DNA from: Floccularia luteovirens | Lineage: Eukaryota > Basidiomycota > Agaricomycetes > Agaricales > Squamanitaceae | Direction of reading: 5' to 3' | Assembly: GCA_009739215.1 (NCBI GenBank) | Contig: VSJF01000003.1 | Coordinates: 992,001 to 1,056,000, forward strand | Length of the DNA stretch: 64,000 nt | Part shown: one piece after another, positions 30,044 to 42,125 of the stretch | Layout: every line of letters starts with the position of its first letter | Numbering within the stretch: the first letter of the stretch is position 1 | The notes under the pieces: generated by a model | What the model was told of the DNA's origin: nothing | What the model saw: the letters and a program-made list of their open reading frames with translations, nothing else | Database searches by the model: none | Translations under genes and position numbers: made by a program

Positions 30044-31901
30044 TTATCCAACTTCTAGTACCGTTGTTTCAAGAACACGAAACATTGTCATATCTTTCGA
30101 GTCCTCCGACCAACCAACAGCAACTCTCCAATTGACGGCATTAGCTTCCTTCTCCCCGGCTCCAGCAAAATGTCCAATTTCGTCATCATTAAGGCCACGG
30201 AATATCAGGAACAAACGAGTAAAGACACAGGGATCAGCAGTGACAGTGATGTCCACCGCGGCCGCTATCCTACCAGGTGATAGGAATCTGTAGGCGATAT
30301 TTTTATGTGCTGAGAATGCCGACATATTGTTACTGTGAGATAGTTAGTTGAGTAATTGCCATGATCTTGTTGTTAGATCTTACTTTATGAATGTCGTTCT
30401 GGCATAGATTGAAAGCCCAAGTTGATCGAGAACGTTCATCAGGTGGGGAATAAAGTCTTGGAAAGACATGGCATAGCCATTTCTTGGTGCGATGTAATCG
30501 TTTGGATCAACCATACTAGGATCTGGTCTGTGTATATGATCTGCTCAATACCGTACCATTTTGAGACTGAACGTGACTTACATTGCTTCATAATACAGTG
30601 CTGTCGTCACCATCTCACTTTCGAAGTGTTCGAGAGCGCCGCCAGGGTGAACGCGGAAGAAATATTTAAATTTATTTTCCTGGAGGGTTTCAAGGGGCGG
30701 CCATGCAATACCCAATCTCCAAAGGGGTGAGAACGTCAGTATGAGTTCACAGTATTGCACCGCTGGGGCGAGAATCGTTAGGTGGCATTTGGCGGCTGTT
30801 GGTTTGGCGGCCACAGCAAGCTTAGTCATAACTCTTGAATCGAACATGAACTCCGGTGTGTATTCTTGACCAGGAGGAAGGCGTGTACCAGTAAACTCCA
30901 ACTTGTGCACATCACCTTGATGCACAAGATCGAGTTTCCCCCAAAACATTCCATCGACGGTCGTTCCATCTTCCATACGGGCCATGTCCAAATCTTCGGA
31001 ATTGACCATCACATCCAGGGCAACATTTTGACCATGAGAGAGTTCAAGATTGAAAGTGGCGGGCATTTCCAGGATAGGTGGTGGGCTTTTTTATGGGATA
31101 AGAGTCATTTTATTACCATGTAATAATGATACTTACGGGGGAGGCCTTGACAAAAGTTCAGGTAACAGCGTCAGCGATGCGAGCAATAATACACAATATA
31201 AAATACCAAGACGTACGGTGGTTCATCTGGCGGAGGAGGCGCATCAGTCACAATCTCCACACGAAGGCCTTGCACGCCAGAAATAACGATCTGGTAGGAA
31301 ACTTCTCCATTGAGCTAACAAGGTTATGAGTTAGAGAGACGTGAATAATTCTGAACGTATTTACGGTAATGTATGGGCCAGCAACCGAACGCTATCGAAG
31401 ATCAGAACTAATATTTACAACGAATTACTTGTAGACTCACAGCTGCATGTAGCGGTGCATATTCAACAGGGACACGCAAGCTGAACATAGCATTCGGAGG
31501 TGGTTTTGTCCATTCTCGAGCAATCGCATCAAGGTCCTACAGTTTAATTAATGATTACTTGAAAGTATGAAAGGGTAAACCTAGGCCATACAGCATAATT
31601 ATTGGGTAACTGGCTCCTCGGTATGAGTAACTCGTTGCTTGATAAGATATCTGTGACCCACCTCATGGATAGTCTCTAACCCATCATACGCAAGGGTTAA
31701 AAGACGTTTTCGGATAACTGTCATGTGTGCATTTTTGTCGCGCATATCTCCTTCCTTATTCTTCGGAGGCTTAAGTCTACCCCAAAATGATTGTGAAGGC
31801 AGACTTCCGCTTGTAGACCTGTTAAGAAAGGCGAGTAGATTGGAGGATGAGATGTGTAGAGGAGAAGGATAGAACTGCGCCTACGCTGGAGAGTGAAGCA
31901 T
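30044..31901 (-). CDS. Uncharacterised 442-aa protein, no family recognised
   Basis: A well-formed intron-rich gene whose product I do not recognise. Exons 31885-31901, 31662-31818, 31441-31536, 31365-31391, 31217-31314, 31137-31145 (9 nt, uncertain), 30582-31085, 30384-30515 and 30044-30332 all keep phase. Skipping the 9-nt exon also keeps phase and gives 439 aa. The N-terminal part is basic, with a helical segment (MTVIRKRLLTLAYDGLETIHE). A beta-rich region follows (YQIVISGVQGLRVEIV), then a polyproline stretch encoded across the micro-exon. A second beta-rich half includes FNLELSHGQNVALDVMV and HKLEFTGTRLPPGQEY. The C-terminal domain contains MSFQDFIPHLMNVLDQLG and CVFTRLFLIFRG. No signal peptide or membrane helix is evident. 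Purine-biased third positions do not differ noticeably from neighbours. Confidence 0.75.
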
Positions 31902-32303
31902 GTGAAGGGAGAGATCGTAGGGCTGTTGTTAATGTAAAGATATTTGAAAGGTCAAGGGCATACGCCCTTGTAAGGTTGACAGTGAAATTTGCAAGCGCCG
32001 AATACAGACCACGATGAAAACACGAGGCAAATATCCGAGGGTTGACTATCGCAGAACAATCAGTCTGAAAGTAGGCAAGATAGAAGATGATAGGCGTTTC
32101 AAGTTGTGGATTTAACGTGGCTTGCTCCCAGCTAAGAGCTCTGACACAAACAATTAGGATAAATTGGATGTGGAGTTGAAAGGAACTTGGAAATGTTATT
32201 GTACTTGTAAGTTACAGTAGCCCACTTGCGATCATTCATCACGTGAAGTATAATTACCGTCGTTGCGTCAGACATACAACTCGGACTTACCTTCTCTCAA
32301 GAA
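31902..32303. other. Divergent promoter spacer with CACGTG
   Basis: About 400 bp between two divergently transcribed, unrecognised genes. A TCACGTGA palindrome lies at 32239-32246, about 60 bp from the plus-strand start. No other feature is seen. Confidence 0.5.
32239..32246. promoter_or_regulatory. TCACGTGA palindrome near divergent starts
   Basis: Perfect eight-base palindrome containing an E-box, about 58 bp upstream of the plus-strand ATG at 32304. Regulatory function is inferred from sequence and position only. Confidence 0.35.
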
Positions 32304-33060
32304 ATGCTACGTCTCCCTAGTACCCTGCACAGGACCGGAAGGAGTTTCTTCTCATCAACATCATATACCACTTGGAGAAATCGAAATGAAACAATCCCTT
32401 GCATGACGTCGTAAGTCTATTATTTTCTTCATTTCAATGGAATATGTTCGTCAAATAATTATAGCAATGAATACAAACTCATGATTCTTGGGAGACAGCA
32501 GTAAGTTACAGCTCTGGTGCTGGGCATCAAACTCAAAATTTCTTCTAGAATGCGGTATGCTTCAAATACTGCACTTGACAAGGGGGTAGTGCCCGGTCTA
32601 CCATACACACAGCAACAGAATACTTTTTCTCTGGAGGAATTCCTGCCTATGAATCTTCCAGATCTCTCACAACCCGAGCCGGAACCTCCCGTCGAAATCG
32701 TATGTCAAACCTAATTCATTTTTATGGTACAGGACTAAAATACTTATAATAACATAGCCTTATGCCCCTGATTTTTGGAACTCTTCTGCATCACGTCAAG
32801 TAGCTGTCGAGGAGCAAGTACCAAAAATTCTTGTAGTAGCTGGTGCAGAAACACATCATGGAGGTGGACCTTCGCACAACTTGTACAATGCCCATGTAGG
32901 ATTCGACGTAGAATCAACTTCAGCAACCCCTGCCGAAACAGTTGAAAAATCGGAGAAAAAGGTGCAACCAGAAAGCGGCTTGCTGGACGACATCGTAGAA
33001 GATTTGGGATTGCCGCCTGCAAAGGAAATCAAAAGTGCTTTTCGGAAACTGTTCTTGTAA
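32304..33060 (+). CDS. Unrecognised 198-aa probable mitochondrial protein
   Basis: Exons 32304-32410, 32465-32500, 32549-32699 and 32758-33060 join in phase to a 198-aa product that I cannot place in a family. The first about 35 residues (MLRLPSTLHRTGRSFFSSTS) are rich in Arg, Ser and Thr without acids, as in a mitochondrial presequence. A Gln/Pro/Glu-rich middle follows, then PYAPDFWNSSASRQVAV and KILVVAGAETHHGGGPSHN, an acidic spacer, and a basic amphipathic end (AKEIKSAFRKLFL). It sits next to another probable mitochondrial gene. No catalytic motif is apparent; the HH and glycine-rich stretch could bind metal or nucleotide, but that is speculation. Confidence 0.75.
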
Positions 33061-33166
33061 CCAGTAATAGCTTCCCGAAATTTGTTAGAAATATCAATAA
33101 ATTAGCTATTTTTACAATAATAAATATTACCAAAAAGAAACTTTACAAATCTCAGATGAGTACACC

Positions 33167-33791
33167 ATGTTAATTTTCAGGCTACCATCCGTCGTCCGCG
33201 TCAGCTCTTGCCCAAGGCATTCTCGTTTATTTCATGCATCTTCCAGACAATACAACCTTGTAGCACCACCAGACCCTATTTCAAACCTGCGACCTATAAT
33301 ATATGACGATGCACAGACATCCTCCACACCAGTTTTACTCCAACATCCCTACTCTCTTTCCGAGTTTGACGCGTCGAAAGTTCACAATGAATTAGGTGAA
33401 TACGAGCTGCAGTATAAGATTCAAAGGCAACAGCTGGATGAGATTCACCAAAACTTCTGGCTTGATGTGAGCTATTCCTGCCATCTCCTTCGTTAACTTC
33501 AGTCTTATAATCTTGTTTTAGAGCAATATACGATTTGAGGCTGCAAAGGAAGCAATCCTTGCGGGACTACCTGCCAGCTCTGCTCCTCGAGATAAGGAAA
33601 TAGCCTTATCCGAGTTCTACAAGCAGTGGGTGATGCAAGAGAAGGACAGGACAGATGCATATACACAAGAATGGCGAAGACGTAACCTACTTGTTATCAA
33701 GTTGGCTGCAAGAGTAAAATACCAACACTTCAAAAATAGATTTACATCCTTCGGTAGTGGTTTCAGGGAGCACAAAAGGTTGAATGTATGA
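33167..33791 (+). CDS. COA8/APOPT1-like cytochrome oxidase assembly factor
   Basis: Mitochondrial matrix protein related to COA8 (APOPT1), which protects cytochrome c oxidase assembly from oxidative damage in animals. Two exons, 33167-33466 and 33522-33791 (189 aa). The N-terminus (MLIFRLPSVVRVSSCPRHSRL) is a typical presequence. The family features DPISNLRPIIYDD, an aromatic/charged helix, FWLDSNIRFEAAKEAIL, LSEFYKQWVMQEKDRTDAYTQEWRRRN and a basic C-terminal helix are present. The fungal function is inferred from the family. The gene lies tail to tail with NUP133, with only 22 bp between stop codons. Confidence 0.78.
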
Positions 33792-33813
33792 TATTAAATA
33801 GTGAGAATAACGA

Positions 33814-36800
33814 CTATATTTGTTCATTCCACAACGTAGTATGTTCTGCTAGTTCGTGAACTCTATGGTAAACATCATGCAGTTCCAGCTCTCCGAGCGT
33901 ATCACATTCTGCGTTGTAATCTTGCACAATATCGTCAATCTGACCGGGAGATATACCTGACCATCGAGATGTAATTTCTTGGGTTGAGGGAACCATCAAG
34001 GATTCATCGGGTGAACATTCCAAATCGACTCCCTGGTCTTCGCGTTGCAGAATGGCACATAGGGTTGCATACAAAGCAGTACTTCTGAACCGCTCACTCA
34101 ATTCCGCATCAGTGACATCCGCAGTTTTGCGGATAGCGTCCCAACTGAAGTAATTTCAGCCATGGCCCGAGCTAGTTATTTAGAAAGACGTACTCGTCGT
34201 GTATTAAAATACGTCGCCATATTGATCTCAATGCTGAAGATTTCCTAGCATCAGGCAACCCCTGAATCACTGTTAACAGATATTTACTGCGGGTTTGAGA
34301 ATTAAACACTAACTGTAGCACGACCGATCAAGTGCAATGCAGTTGTAAAATCCTCGGTAGATTGGTCGTTATCCTTCAGAGTCAACAGATCTATAATGTC
34401 TTCGATGGGGAGGGTTTTTCCTTGCAATAGCTGTCGCAAAAGATCTTTGAAAATCTAAACAATTTTGAATATCCACCTCTCGTAGATTAAAGGATAAACA
34501 TACCAAACTAAAGGCTGGTTTGTCACTTAAATTTGATGCTTTTGCTTTCATAATTGTATCAATTTGGTTGTCCAGAGTTTGTCGACCTCGAACTGTTTCC
34601 AGTGCAGATTTGAAATCGCTCAGGAGCACTTCATGAACGCTCACGAAATCCAGCTGATCATGGAATGCTGAATATAGAAGCTCGTTAATTAAATCTTCAC
34701 TTTGATTGATTAGGCCTTACTATCGATGACTGATTCGCTCGCTGGACCATTTGTCTCTTGAATTTGTGCGAGATGTGCCAATTTACCGATACTCAGCATG
34801 AGCTAAAGGTTGTTCATTCAGTATTCGTTGAATAGAATCAACTACACTTACATGTTTAGTTTCCAGATTCGAGGCGCGGGTAGCTTCGTCCAAAAGGGAT
34901 GCAGCAGCCGACCCATAGTTGCTAATGCCTAGGTAATGTATCCAAGAAATGGCATCATTTCGTTTCTCCGAGAAAAACTTGTCGATATATTGCCTCTGCC
35001 CATCCATCTCGCTGAACATGACTCTGAGCTCACCTAAAATTACAATAAAGGAACATTCAATAGAGGAACATCAAACAATGCTTACCATGTTGAATATACC
35101 ACTGGTAAAGTTCCTTCGTAAACTCTTCTTTGAAACGGTTGATGTAGGATTTGATTCTATCCACATTTGGATTTTCATCTGGAGGGTACACTGTCCCTCT
35201 GTGACATAGCACTGCAAGACTAGAAAAGTCACGATGTTGTTCTGCGAGAGAAAATGCTGCTTCTTCGTAGCCGTTTCGGTCTGAATATACATTAAAGTGG
35301 AGGATCAATAGATAAAACAATGAACTCACGAAGAGTTTCAAGTACTTCAGGCCGTAAAAGCTGAAATTTTTGTTCCAGTTCGTCTTTGTCTCTGGCTGCA
35401 CTAGGATCCTCTGGTGCAACCGAGCTTCAAATGGATTCAATGAATTGAAAAGCAGCAAATATTTTGATACTTACTTGTCTAACCAATCAAGTCTTTCCCT
35501 GATACATTGAAAGAGAATTGCTGCAAGGTCAGGGAGCTGCGAGATTGCCTCATTATTTACATTAGAAGGCACTGTCGGGTCTGGAAAATCCGCTGCTTTG
35601 GTGGTAGCATCAAACAGTGCCAAAACTGTATCAATTACAGCAGGCCTGCTTGTCCATGGTTGGAACATGGGAAGTTGAATGCCATAGATACCAAGGTTGT
35701 AGGCCCGGTAATCAAAGGCTGACCTGAGAACGGTCTGAAAACAGTCAATGCTAGTCGAGTGACTAAGAAAGATTTGGACATACAACAATAATCGTATTTG
35801 CTTCTGGTAGGAAAGTAGCAAAATTCTGGCTAGTCCTACGTGACGCTAGTGTCGCCATCTCCATTACTTTTCTGATCATTTGACCAACATCAGATGCTCT
35901 TAGGCGGAAGAACGCCCTCATGACATCATCATGAGGTCCATCTCCTACTTGTTCCATGTAAGCATGGACCGCATCGTTTAGGACACTATGTTTAGGGCCC
36001 GTGCTAAAGATACATATGAGTCTGGTCTTGATACACTGAGAATTGTGCAGCTACTTACGAAAGTAATTCGTTATATTGCAACCACAGTTGATGGCATGCA
36101 TACAGTTTCTCTGCATCTGTAGCAAGTTTTTGGCGAGTCCGTTGCGAGACCTGAATCAAACAGATGAGAAAGATGTTTGAGTTTGGGTTTCTTGATTGTA
36201 TTACTTTACCCAAAACACCGTTGTCATTGATAAATTGTATAAGCCAACTAAGCCTTTCTTTACGTCCACTTATCTGAGCACTGAGGTCATGGTTTTTGCG
36301 CACAATCTCAGGATCTGTTGGCCTCGTAAATTAAGTAAAATTGCAGGATAAACAGGACAACAGTACCTGACTGAAGCACTGCAGTGCTGAGCTGCTCGGC
36401 ACCTTGCATAAGACTTTCTTCGTCCACCTCTGGCGGGAAGCTAAATTGCAACGGATTCTAATATTTAAAATAACGTTACAGGAGGAACAAAAGAAAGCTC
36501 AGTAGACTGACGTCAGGAATCGCTCCGTACAAGATAGCTTGCATCATGATCGACTTTATCAAATTGATATGTCCAGTCCTGGTATTAAATATGATGAGAG
36601 GATATTTTGACTTGAATAAACTGGAAATATTACTCTGGATTGAAGGTCCTGATGTTGTCGAAATTCAATCTAACTTTCATCATATTGGTAGCAGCTAATA
36701 ACAGCATCGTGTGATCAGAGGAATCGACACCAACACCAAGAACTCTATCGGAGCCCGCTTTCAATTCCAGACGATCTTGGTAATTTGAATCTAAGCTGAG

Positions 36801-38461
36801 GTTCAGTACAAGACTGGCATTAATGAGTGACCGTAGGGCAGACCGCGGGAACATATAGCAACAGCGTCACTAAACTGTACGCTGACAAGAGCACCGGCAA
36901 AAAGTAATTGAATGCGTGCATGAGTGTCCACATTTTTTCGGAAAGTCTAAGTGGGAGTGTGAGAGATCTGTTGTTTCCAAATAAACATGTCGTACACTTT
37001 GATACGGAACCCTCTTGATATTTTTTACCTCAAGGCCGTCATTCAAGGTCGAGACCCAAGCTAACGCATATATTCGCTTGACTTCGTTGTCATGCATCAC
37101 CGACATCACTTTCTCAGACTCTGAACCAGCATATGAAAGCAAAATTGCAAGGTTGTATTCACTGTCAGGGAGTGAGCATGGTGAATAAAAATTTAAGCAA
37201 TATAAGCTGACCCGTCCAAGGCAGCGTCCAAAAGTTCTAGATCCAAATCATTTTCGCCTAACCTCTCATTCGTTTTGGAAATAGCGGAGAAAGTCCTCAC
37301 AGCAGGTTCTAAAAGGCTGGACATCTCTTTTTGCACCACCAATTCCTCCCATCCTTCCGACTTCATAACCCATTTGTGCAATAATCCCTGAGCAAAAGTC
37401 CACAATTCTCTTTCGCCTGTATGGGTTCTAGATCCCAGAGCGATGGAATCTATGTACCCAACAGATCCATGAATACTTATATTAGACGAGGTTGGAGTGA
37501 AGATGGATGGTAACAAATTCGAAAATGTGCGAGGAGAAGGACGAGAGAACACATGTGAGTTGAGGTTATATTTTCCACCAGTAGATGTAAGAGTGAGACG
37601 GAACAATTTGCCACCAGTTGTTGACACAACAAAGGTTTGAGCCTTCATATTTTCTCGATCAAGTCAGGAAGGAAAAATGAATACAGAGCTACTCACGTCT
37701 GACCTGACGAGATTGTTGACTGTCTCCCCAGACAGGGCAAGTTGAGAACTTGCATAATGATCTCCTCCAGCAAGTCCTATACCAATACTCTCCCAAAACC
37801 TAATCTGCCCCAACGACGAAACAATGATTAGGCCTGGCTCTCGTGAAGTGCCATGCGGGACCAAGACAGGATAAGGTGGTGTAGTTTCATTGTACTCTCT
37901 TGGACAGGAGAATATATAACAAGTGGGAGTTCCTTTGATAGCCTGGAACGAATTAATTGGCTAGATGATAGATGCATGAATAATATTCACCTGGGCATGT
38001 TGCCACACAAAACATGTTTGAACAGAAGTTACAATAGAAAATCCGGTCAAGGTGTCAACTGTGCCAAAGTAAGAGTGTTTGTCAAAATCTGCTCGAGAGT
38101 CAGTATGTTTATGTGGTTGGCCTCGGAACGAGCTCACCACCACTCCTCGATATTTGTTTCACTTCCACAGGAAGGTTTGCATAGAAAGATGCGGTTAATT
38201 CTTCCGAGTTCGCGAATATAGTTTCTTGATTTGTTCTTGAGTAGCTCGTTTCAGTAAATATTAACTCCTGTCGTCTATATCCATTTCTGAGGCTAACGAT
38301 GCAACTTCACTGGTGATTTGCATTCGTTCATTTTGGAGTGGCGTAGCCAGACGAGAAGCCGCTTTGCTACTTAATGTTACTTTTGTACGTCTCGGCGGAG
38401 AGGCGCCTTGCTTCAATCTGCTGGAGCGACGTGGAGCAGGAGATGGCGAGAAAGTGGCCAT
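33814..38461 (-). CDS. NUP133: Nucleoporin Nup133
   Basis: Scaffold nucleoporin of the Y (Nup84/Nup107) complex. About 22 exons; the first ones are 38266-38461, 38138-38224, 37991-38088, 37697-37942, 37212-37642, 37029-37161, 36844-36946, 36634-36790, 36512-36578 and 36367-36457. The rest continue in the same way to the stop at 33814. The N-terminus is basic and Ser/Pro-rich. A beta-propeller follows (FANSEELTASFYANLPVEV, GLIIVSSLGQIRFWESIG, FVVSTTGGKLFRLTLT, VLGVGVDSSDHTMLLLAAT). The helical stack contains DDVMRAFFRLRASDVGQMI and ATRKAADFPDP-like regions, and the protein ends ELAEHTTLWNEQI. Total length, about 1150-1200 aa, is normal. Later exon borders were not all verified base by base. 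Confidence 0.85.
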
Positions 38462-38611
38462 TGTATAAGTGTTCAGAGAACTTTGTTCGAATACTTTTTT
38501 CAGGGTGTCAACATGGAAGTTGAATTGATCATCACGCGTCGCGTGGTTGAGCGTGTCACGGCACCGAAACTCTCTTTCATGGATATACAATACATACTAT
38601 GTAAATCTTCA

Positions 38612-39680
38612 CTACATAACACCTCTTAATTGCTTTTTCTCGGCAATGACAACGTAAGCCTTGTAAGGATATTTGAACACTCCTGCATTCTCATCAATCC
38701 ACACTTTATCGTCACCCTTCTCCAAAATATTTCGTATGTCTCTCCGCACACCCTCTTTCTCGTCGTTCGGTAACACTGCTATGTAACTCTTACTAGAAGC
38801 CCGGTCAACAACAATGTCAGATGTTGCTTCAAGGTCATAGGTCCAAACTTCTTCCTTGGGAGCTTCAAAGAACTTCTGGTATGACTGAGTAGAGAATGTT
38901 TGTCTCCAGAGGTTTCGTCGAAATTGAGGACTACCCGCTTCGTGTCGTTCAATGCGGTCTCGTAATTGTGCCGCCCACCTAGCGCCGTCCCTTTATAAGC
39001 GTCAGTTGTAGAAAAAAATGGGTCAGTCTAAAATAACTAACCTATCCTCCAGGTTCCATACAAGCGCAACAATGCCATTTGGTTTCAATATACGCGCAAA
39101 CTCTGCCGAAGCTTTATCATAATCAGGACACCAATGGAATGCCTTCACATCTCGTAAGATTAATTTGTAGAATGCTGTTAGGGCAAGACCAGACCTGGGC
39201 AATTACAACCATGTCAGCCCATTCGTTTGGGACGCCAGTGTCGTCGAATGTGCCGTTATTAATACTAACTCTTTCATCCTTTACAGTTTGCGAAAACACG
39301 TTTCTCATTCCTTCGCTTGGCTCTATAGATCTGATCTCCCCGATAACAGAATTCAAGTCGCTATGAGCAAGAATAGCTCGGGTGAAGATACCTGTCCCGG
39401 CACCGATTCTAATCGTAACAGGAAGTATGGGATCCATTCACGTGTAAATTAGAGAAAAAGCAAATATCTCACTCGACGATATTGAATGGAGGTGATCCCC
39501 TGATTGCACCACGGACGAAATTCAATGCGAATGGCTGATATGAAGGACGAACGCTTGAAAGGAGTCATTTATCACTATCTATCGAGGGTATATTTTATGG
39601 TTGAAACTTGTATACCGGTCGTAGAGTTCATTTGTTCCTGTTCCGAAACCTGACTGAGCGATTTTGTGGATATTCGACAT
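38612..39680 (-). CDS. Type-11 SAM-dependent methyltransferase
   Basis: Small-molecule-type methyltransferase resembling yeast Crg1/Tmt1-like proteins; substrate unknown. Exons 39616-39680, 39473-39553, 39195-39408, 39042-39142 and 38612-38990 (279 aa). It starts MSNIHKIAQSGFGTGTNELYDRVRPSYQP, the usual N-terminus of the group. Motif I is IVEIGAGTGIFTRAIL, then IRSIEPSEGMR, a motif for the adenine-side acid (VSINNGTFDDTGV), MVVIAQAFHWCPDYDKA and LKPNGIVALVWNLEDRD. It has no targeting signal. It lies head to head with the sphingoid kinase (277 bp between starts). Confidence 0.88.
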
Positions 39681-39957
39681 GACTGTTGTTACAAGTAAAG
39701 TAGTGCGAAGATTCAAATATTTATATCTGGAAGTGATTTATATATAAACATATGCACATGTCGAAGTGACTCGAAGTTCGAAAGGAGTTGCGGTACCGGT
39801 GCGTAAAGCTGCAAAACAATGTTTACAAGACCTTGGTGTACTTTCAGATAAGGTTACCGGACTAGGAAAACATCCTGTGCGCAGCATACTATTAGCCGTG
39901 ACCCACAAGTTCTTTCTACCCTGGATTCCCTCACCTCTCGGTAACACCTCTTTGCTC

Positions 39958-41913
39958 ATGGAGGGAAAGCAGTTAACTATCCAGACACTACGAGATCGTA
40001 GGACAATTACGCTCTTGCTAACTGCCACCGGTTTAACAGTGAAACAAAAGTGTATGCCGCCCAGTTTTCTTCTCAATAATTATTTAGCTGTTGACTTCTT
40101 CTGCAATCAAAAGTACCAAAACCCCTTTCGCGTCCTGAGGTTCCTCATCAAAATGTTCTCATAGCTGAGTACAACCATGAAACACGAAATCTCAAGGTGG
40201 CCTACCTGGGCGTGAAAAAGTGTAATAATACTGCTATGGCAATCACAGAAGGGGAGGTTCAAGGTGCAGACGTTGATATTGCAGCTGAGTGGGCGGAGGC
40301 TGTCATGCGATACGCTTATGATAGTAAGCCTCATTTTCAACTGTGCTATGCTCCTGTTTAACATCTCAGCAGACATTGGTGTTAAACGCGCGCGCAAGCT
40401 GAAAGTATTAGTAAATCCACATGGGGGTGTGGTACGTATCACGACTTTGTCTAAGATATTTACTTGTTAACAAGACAGCTATAGAAAAGAGGAGTTTCAT
40501 TGTTTCAAAAAGTCGTCGAGCCTATACTACGAACAGCTAATTGCAACTTAGACGTAATTTGTGTGTAACTCCTTTCTTGCGCGTCGTAAAAATCACTCAT
40601 CTCATTATAGATACAACTCATCCTGGACACGCCCACGAGATCGTGAAAATTTTACCCCTAGATTTTGACGCAGTCATTACAGTTTCTGGAGATGGTTTAA
40701 TACATGAAGTGATGAATGGGTTCGCACAACACCAAAATCCAGTCAAGGCTTTCTCGATTCCCGTCGCTCCTATTCCTACGGGGTCTGGGAATGGTCTTTC
40801 ACTTAATTTAACTGGGTTGGAGGTAGTTATAATCCATTGTTACATGCGTTACTGTTACCAAAATTTCCTAGACAGGGTTCGATGTCTCATTAGCAACATT
40901 AAATGTTATCAAAGGTTATTGAGTTTCTCAAAAGCATCTCACCCACCGATAACTCATTTTTCTACAACAGGAAGGCCAATGAAAATCGACCTATTTTCGG
41001 TAGTTCAGGACGGCAAACGAACAATCTCGTTCATGTCACAGGCTTTAGGTCTTATGGCTGACCTAGATATAGGAACGGAGCATTTGCGTTGGATGGGCGA
41101 TTTACGTTTCATGGTAGGGCTTCTAAGAGGAAGTGAGTTTTTGCATACGATCTTCATGGTGCAGATAGTGACCACCTTTCAAAGTAATCCACTTAACCCC
41201 TTGCCCTGTACAATTGTCGTATAAAGCAGCAGAGACGGACAAACATAAGATGGCAGAAGCTGTACAATCTCGGCGTACAACTGAATTTGATCAGCTAGTC
41301 TCGACAGAAGCGAATGCTGGTGATGAACTGCCACCCTTGCAGTACTCAGAAGACAAAGGCGGGTGGACGACCTTTAATGAGCCTTTACTGTATATCTATG
41401 CTGGAAAAGGTCCATATGTGGGTCGGTGAGTTTCGTAAAATATTCATCATTTGTTAGACAGACTACTCAAGACATGACCCACAGGGATTTCATGGCCTTC
41501 CCAGTCTCTTTACCAGATGATGGTTTAATTGACTTGATGGTTGTGCCTCTTGTAAACGTCTTTTACTATTGTTTAGTTCCATTTTCTAACCTGATACCCT
41601 GTAGACATCCAGGAAAGATGTTTTAAGCTGCATAGATGGGGCTCACAAAGGAGACAGTTATTGGCATCCTAAAGTAGGTCACGTTCTATTTACAAATTGC
41701 CTCTAAGCTAACAGTTTCGTTTAGGTACACTATGTCAAAGCACACTCTTACAGAGTGAAGCCTCTGCAGGCTGAAGGTAACTTAGCGGTGGATGGTGAAG
41801 CTTATCCTTTCAAGGAATACCATGTTGAGGTTCACAAAGGTCTGGGAATGGTGTTGAGTACTCTGGGACACTATGCAGCGGAATTTGCAGCTCGTAAGCC
41901 AGGGTCTAAGTGA
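39958..41913 (+). CDS. Sphingoid long-chain base kinase
   Basis: Lipid kinase of the DAGK-catalytic/sphingosine kinase family (Lcb4/Lcb5-like) that phosphorylates sphingoid bases. Exons 39958-40051, 40114-40323, 40370-40431, 40485-40560, 40611-40822, 40872-40914, 40971-41132, 41185-41425, 41485-41551, 41605-41673 and 41725-41913 (474 aa). The ATP-site motif is LKVLVNPHGG, followed by TTHPGHAHEIV. The catalytic loop is ITVSGDGLIHEVMNGFAQ with PTGSGNGLSLNL. Later conserved blocks are KIDLFSV, SQALGLMADLDIGTEHLRWMGDLRF, DDGLIDLMVV and DGEAYPFKEYHVEV. The end of exon 3 is ambiguous: GTACGT (preferred donor) adds one Val after NPHGG, whereas GTGGTA would not. In-frame codons lie upstream of the ATG but no earlier ATG. 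Confidence 0.92.
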
Positions 41914-42125
41914 CTATCAGTGGACGTAATAATTTAAATTTGCCTCTCATACCCCAACACTATTATTTACCTACACTATAATATATGTACTAAATGTGGG
42001 GAATTTATATTTTCCGACGACACACGACATGAGAAGGGAAGCTTCGACGTGAAATCAGCTGATGCATAGTTCTCATATATAAATATGCGGCTCGTAGGTA
42101 TTTACGTGAACGCGTTCTTCCCAAC

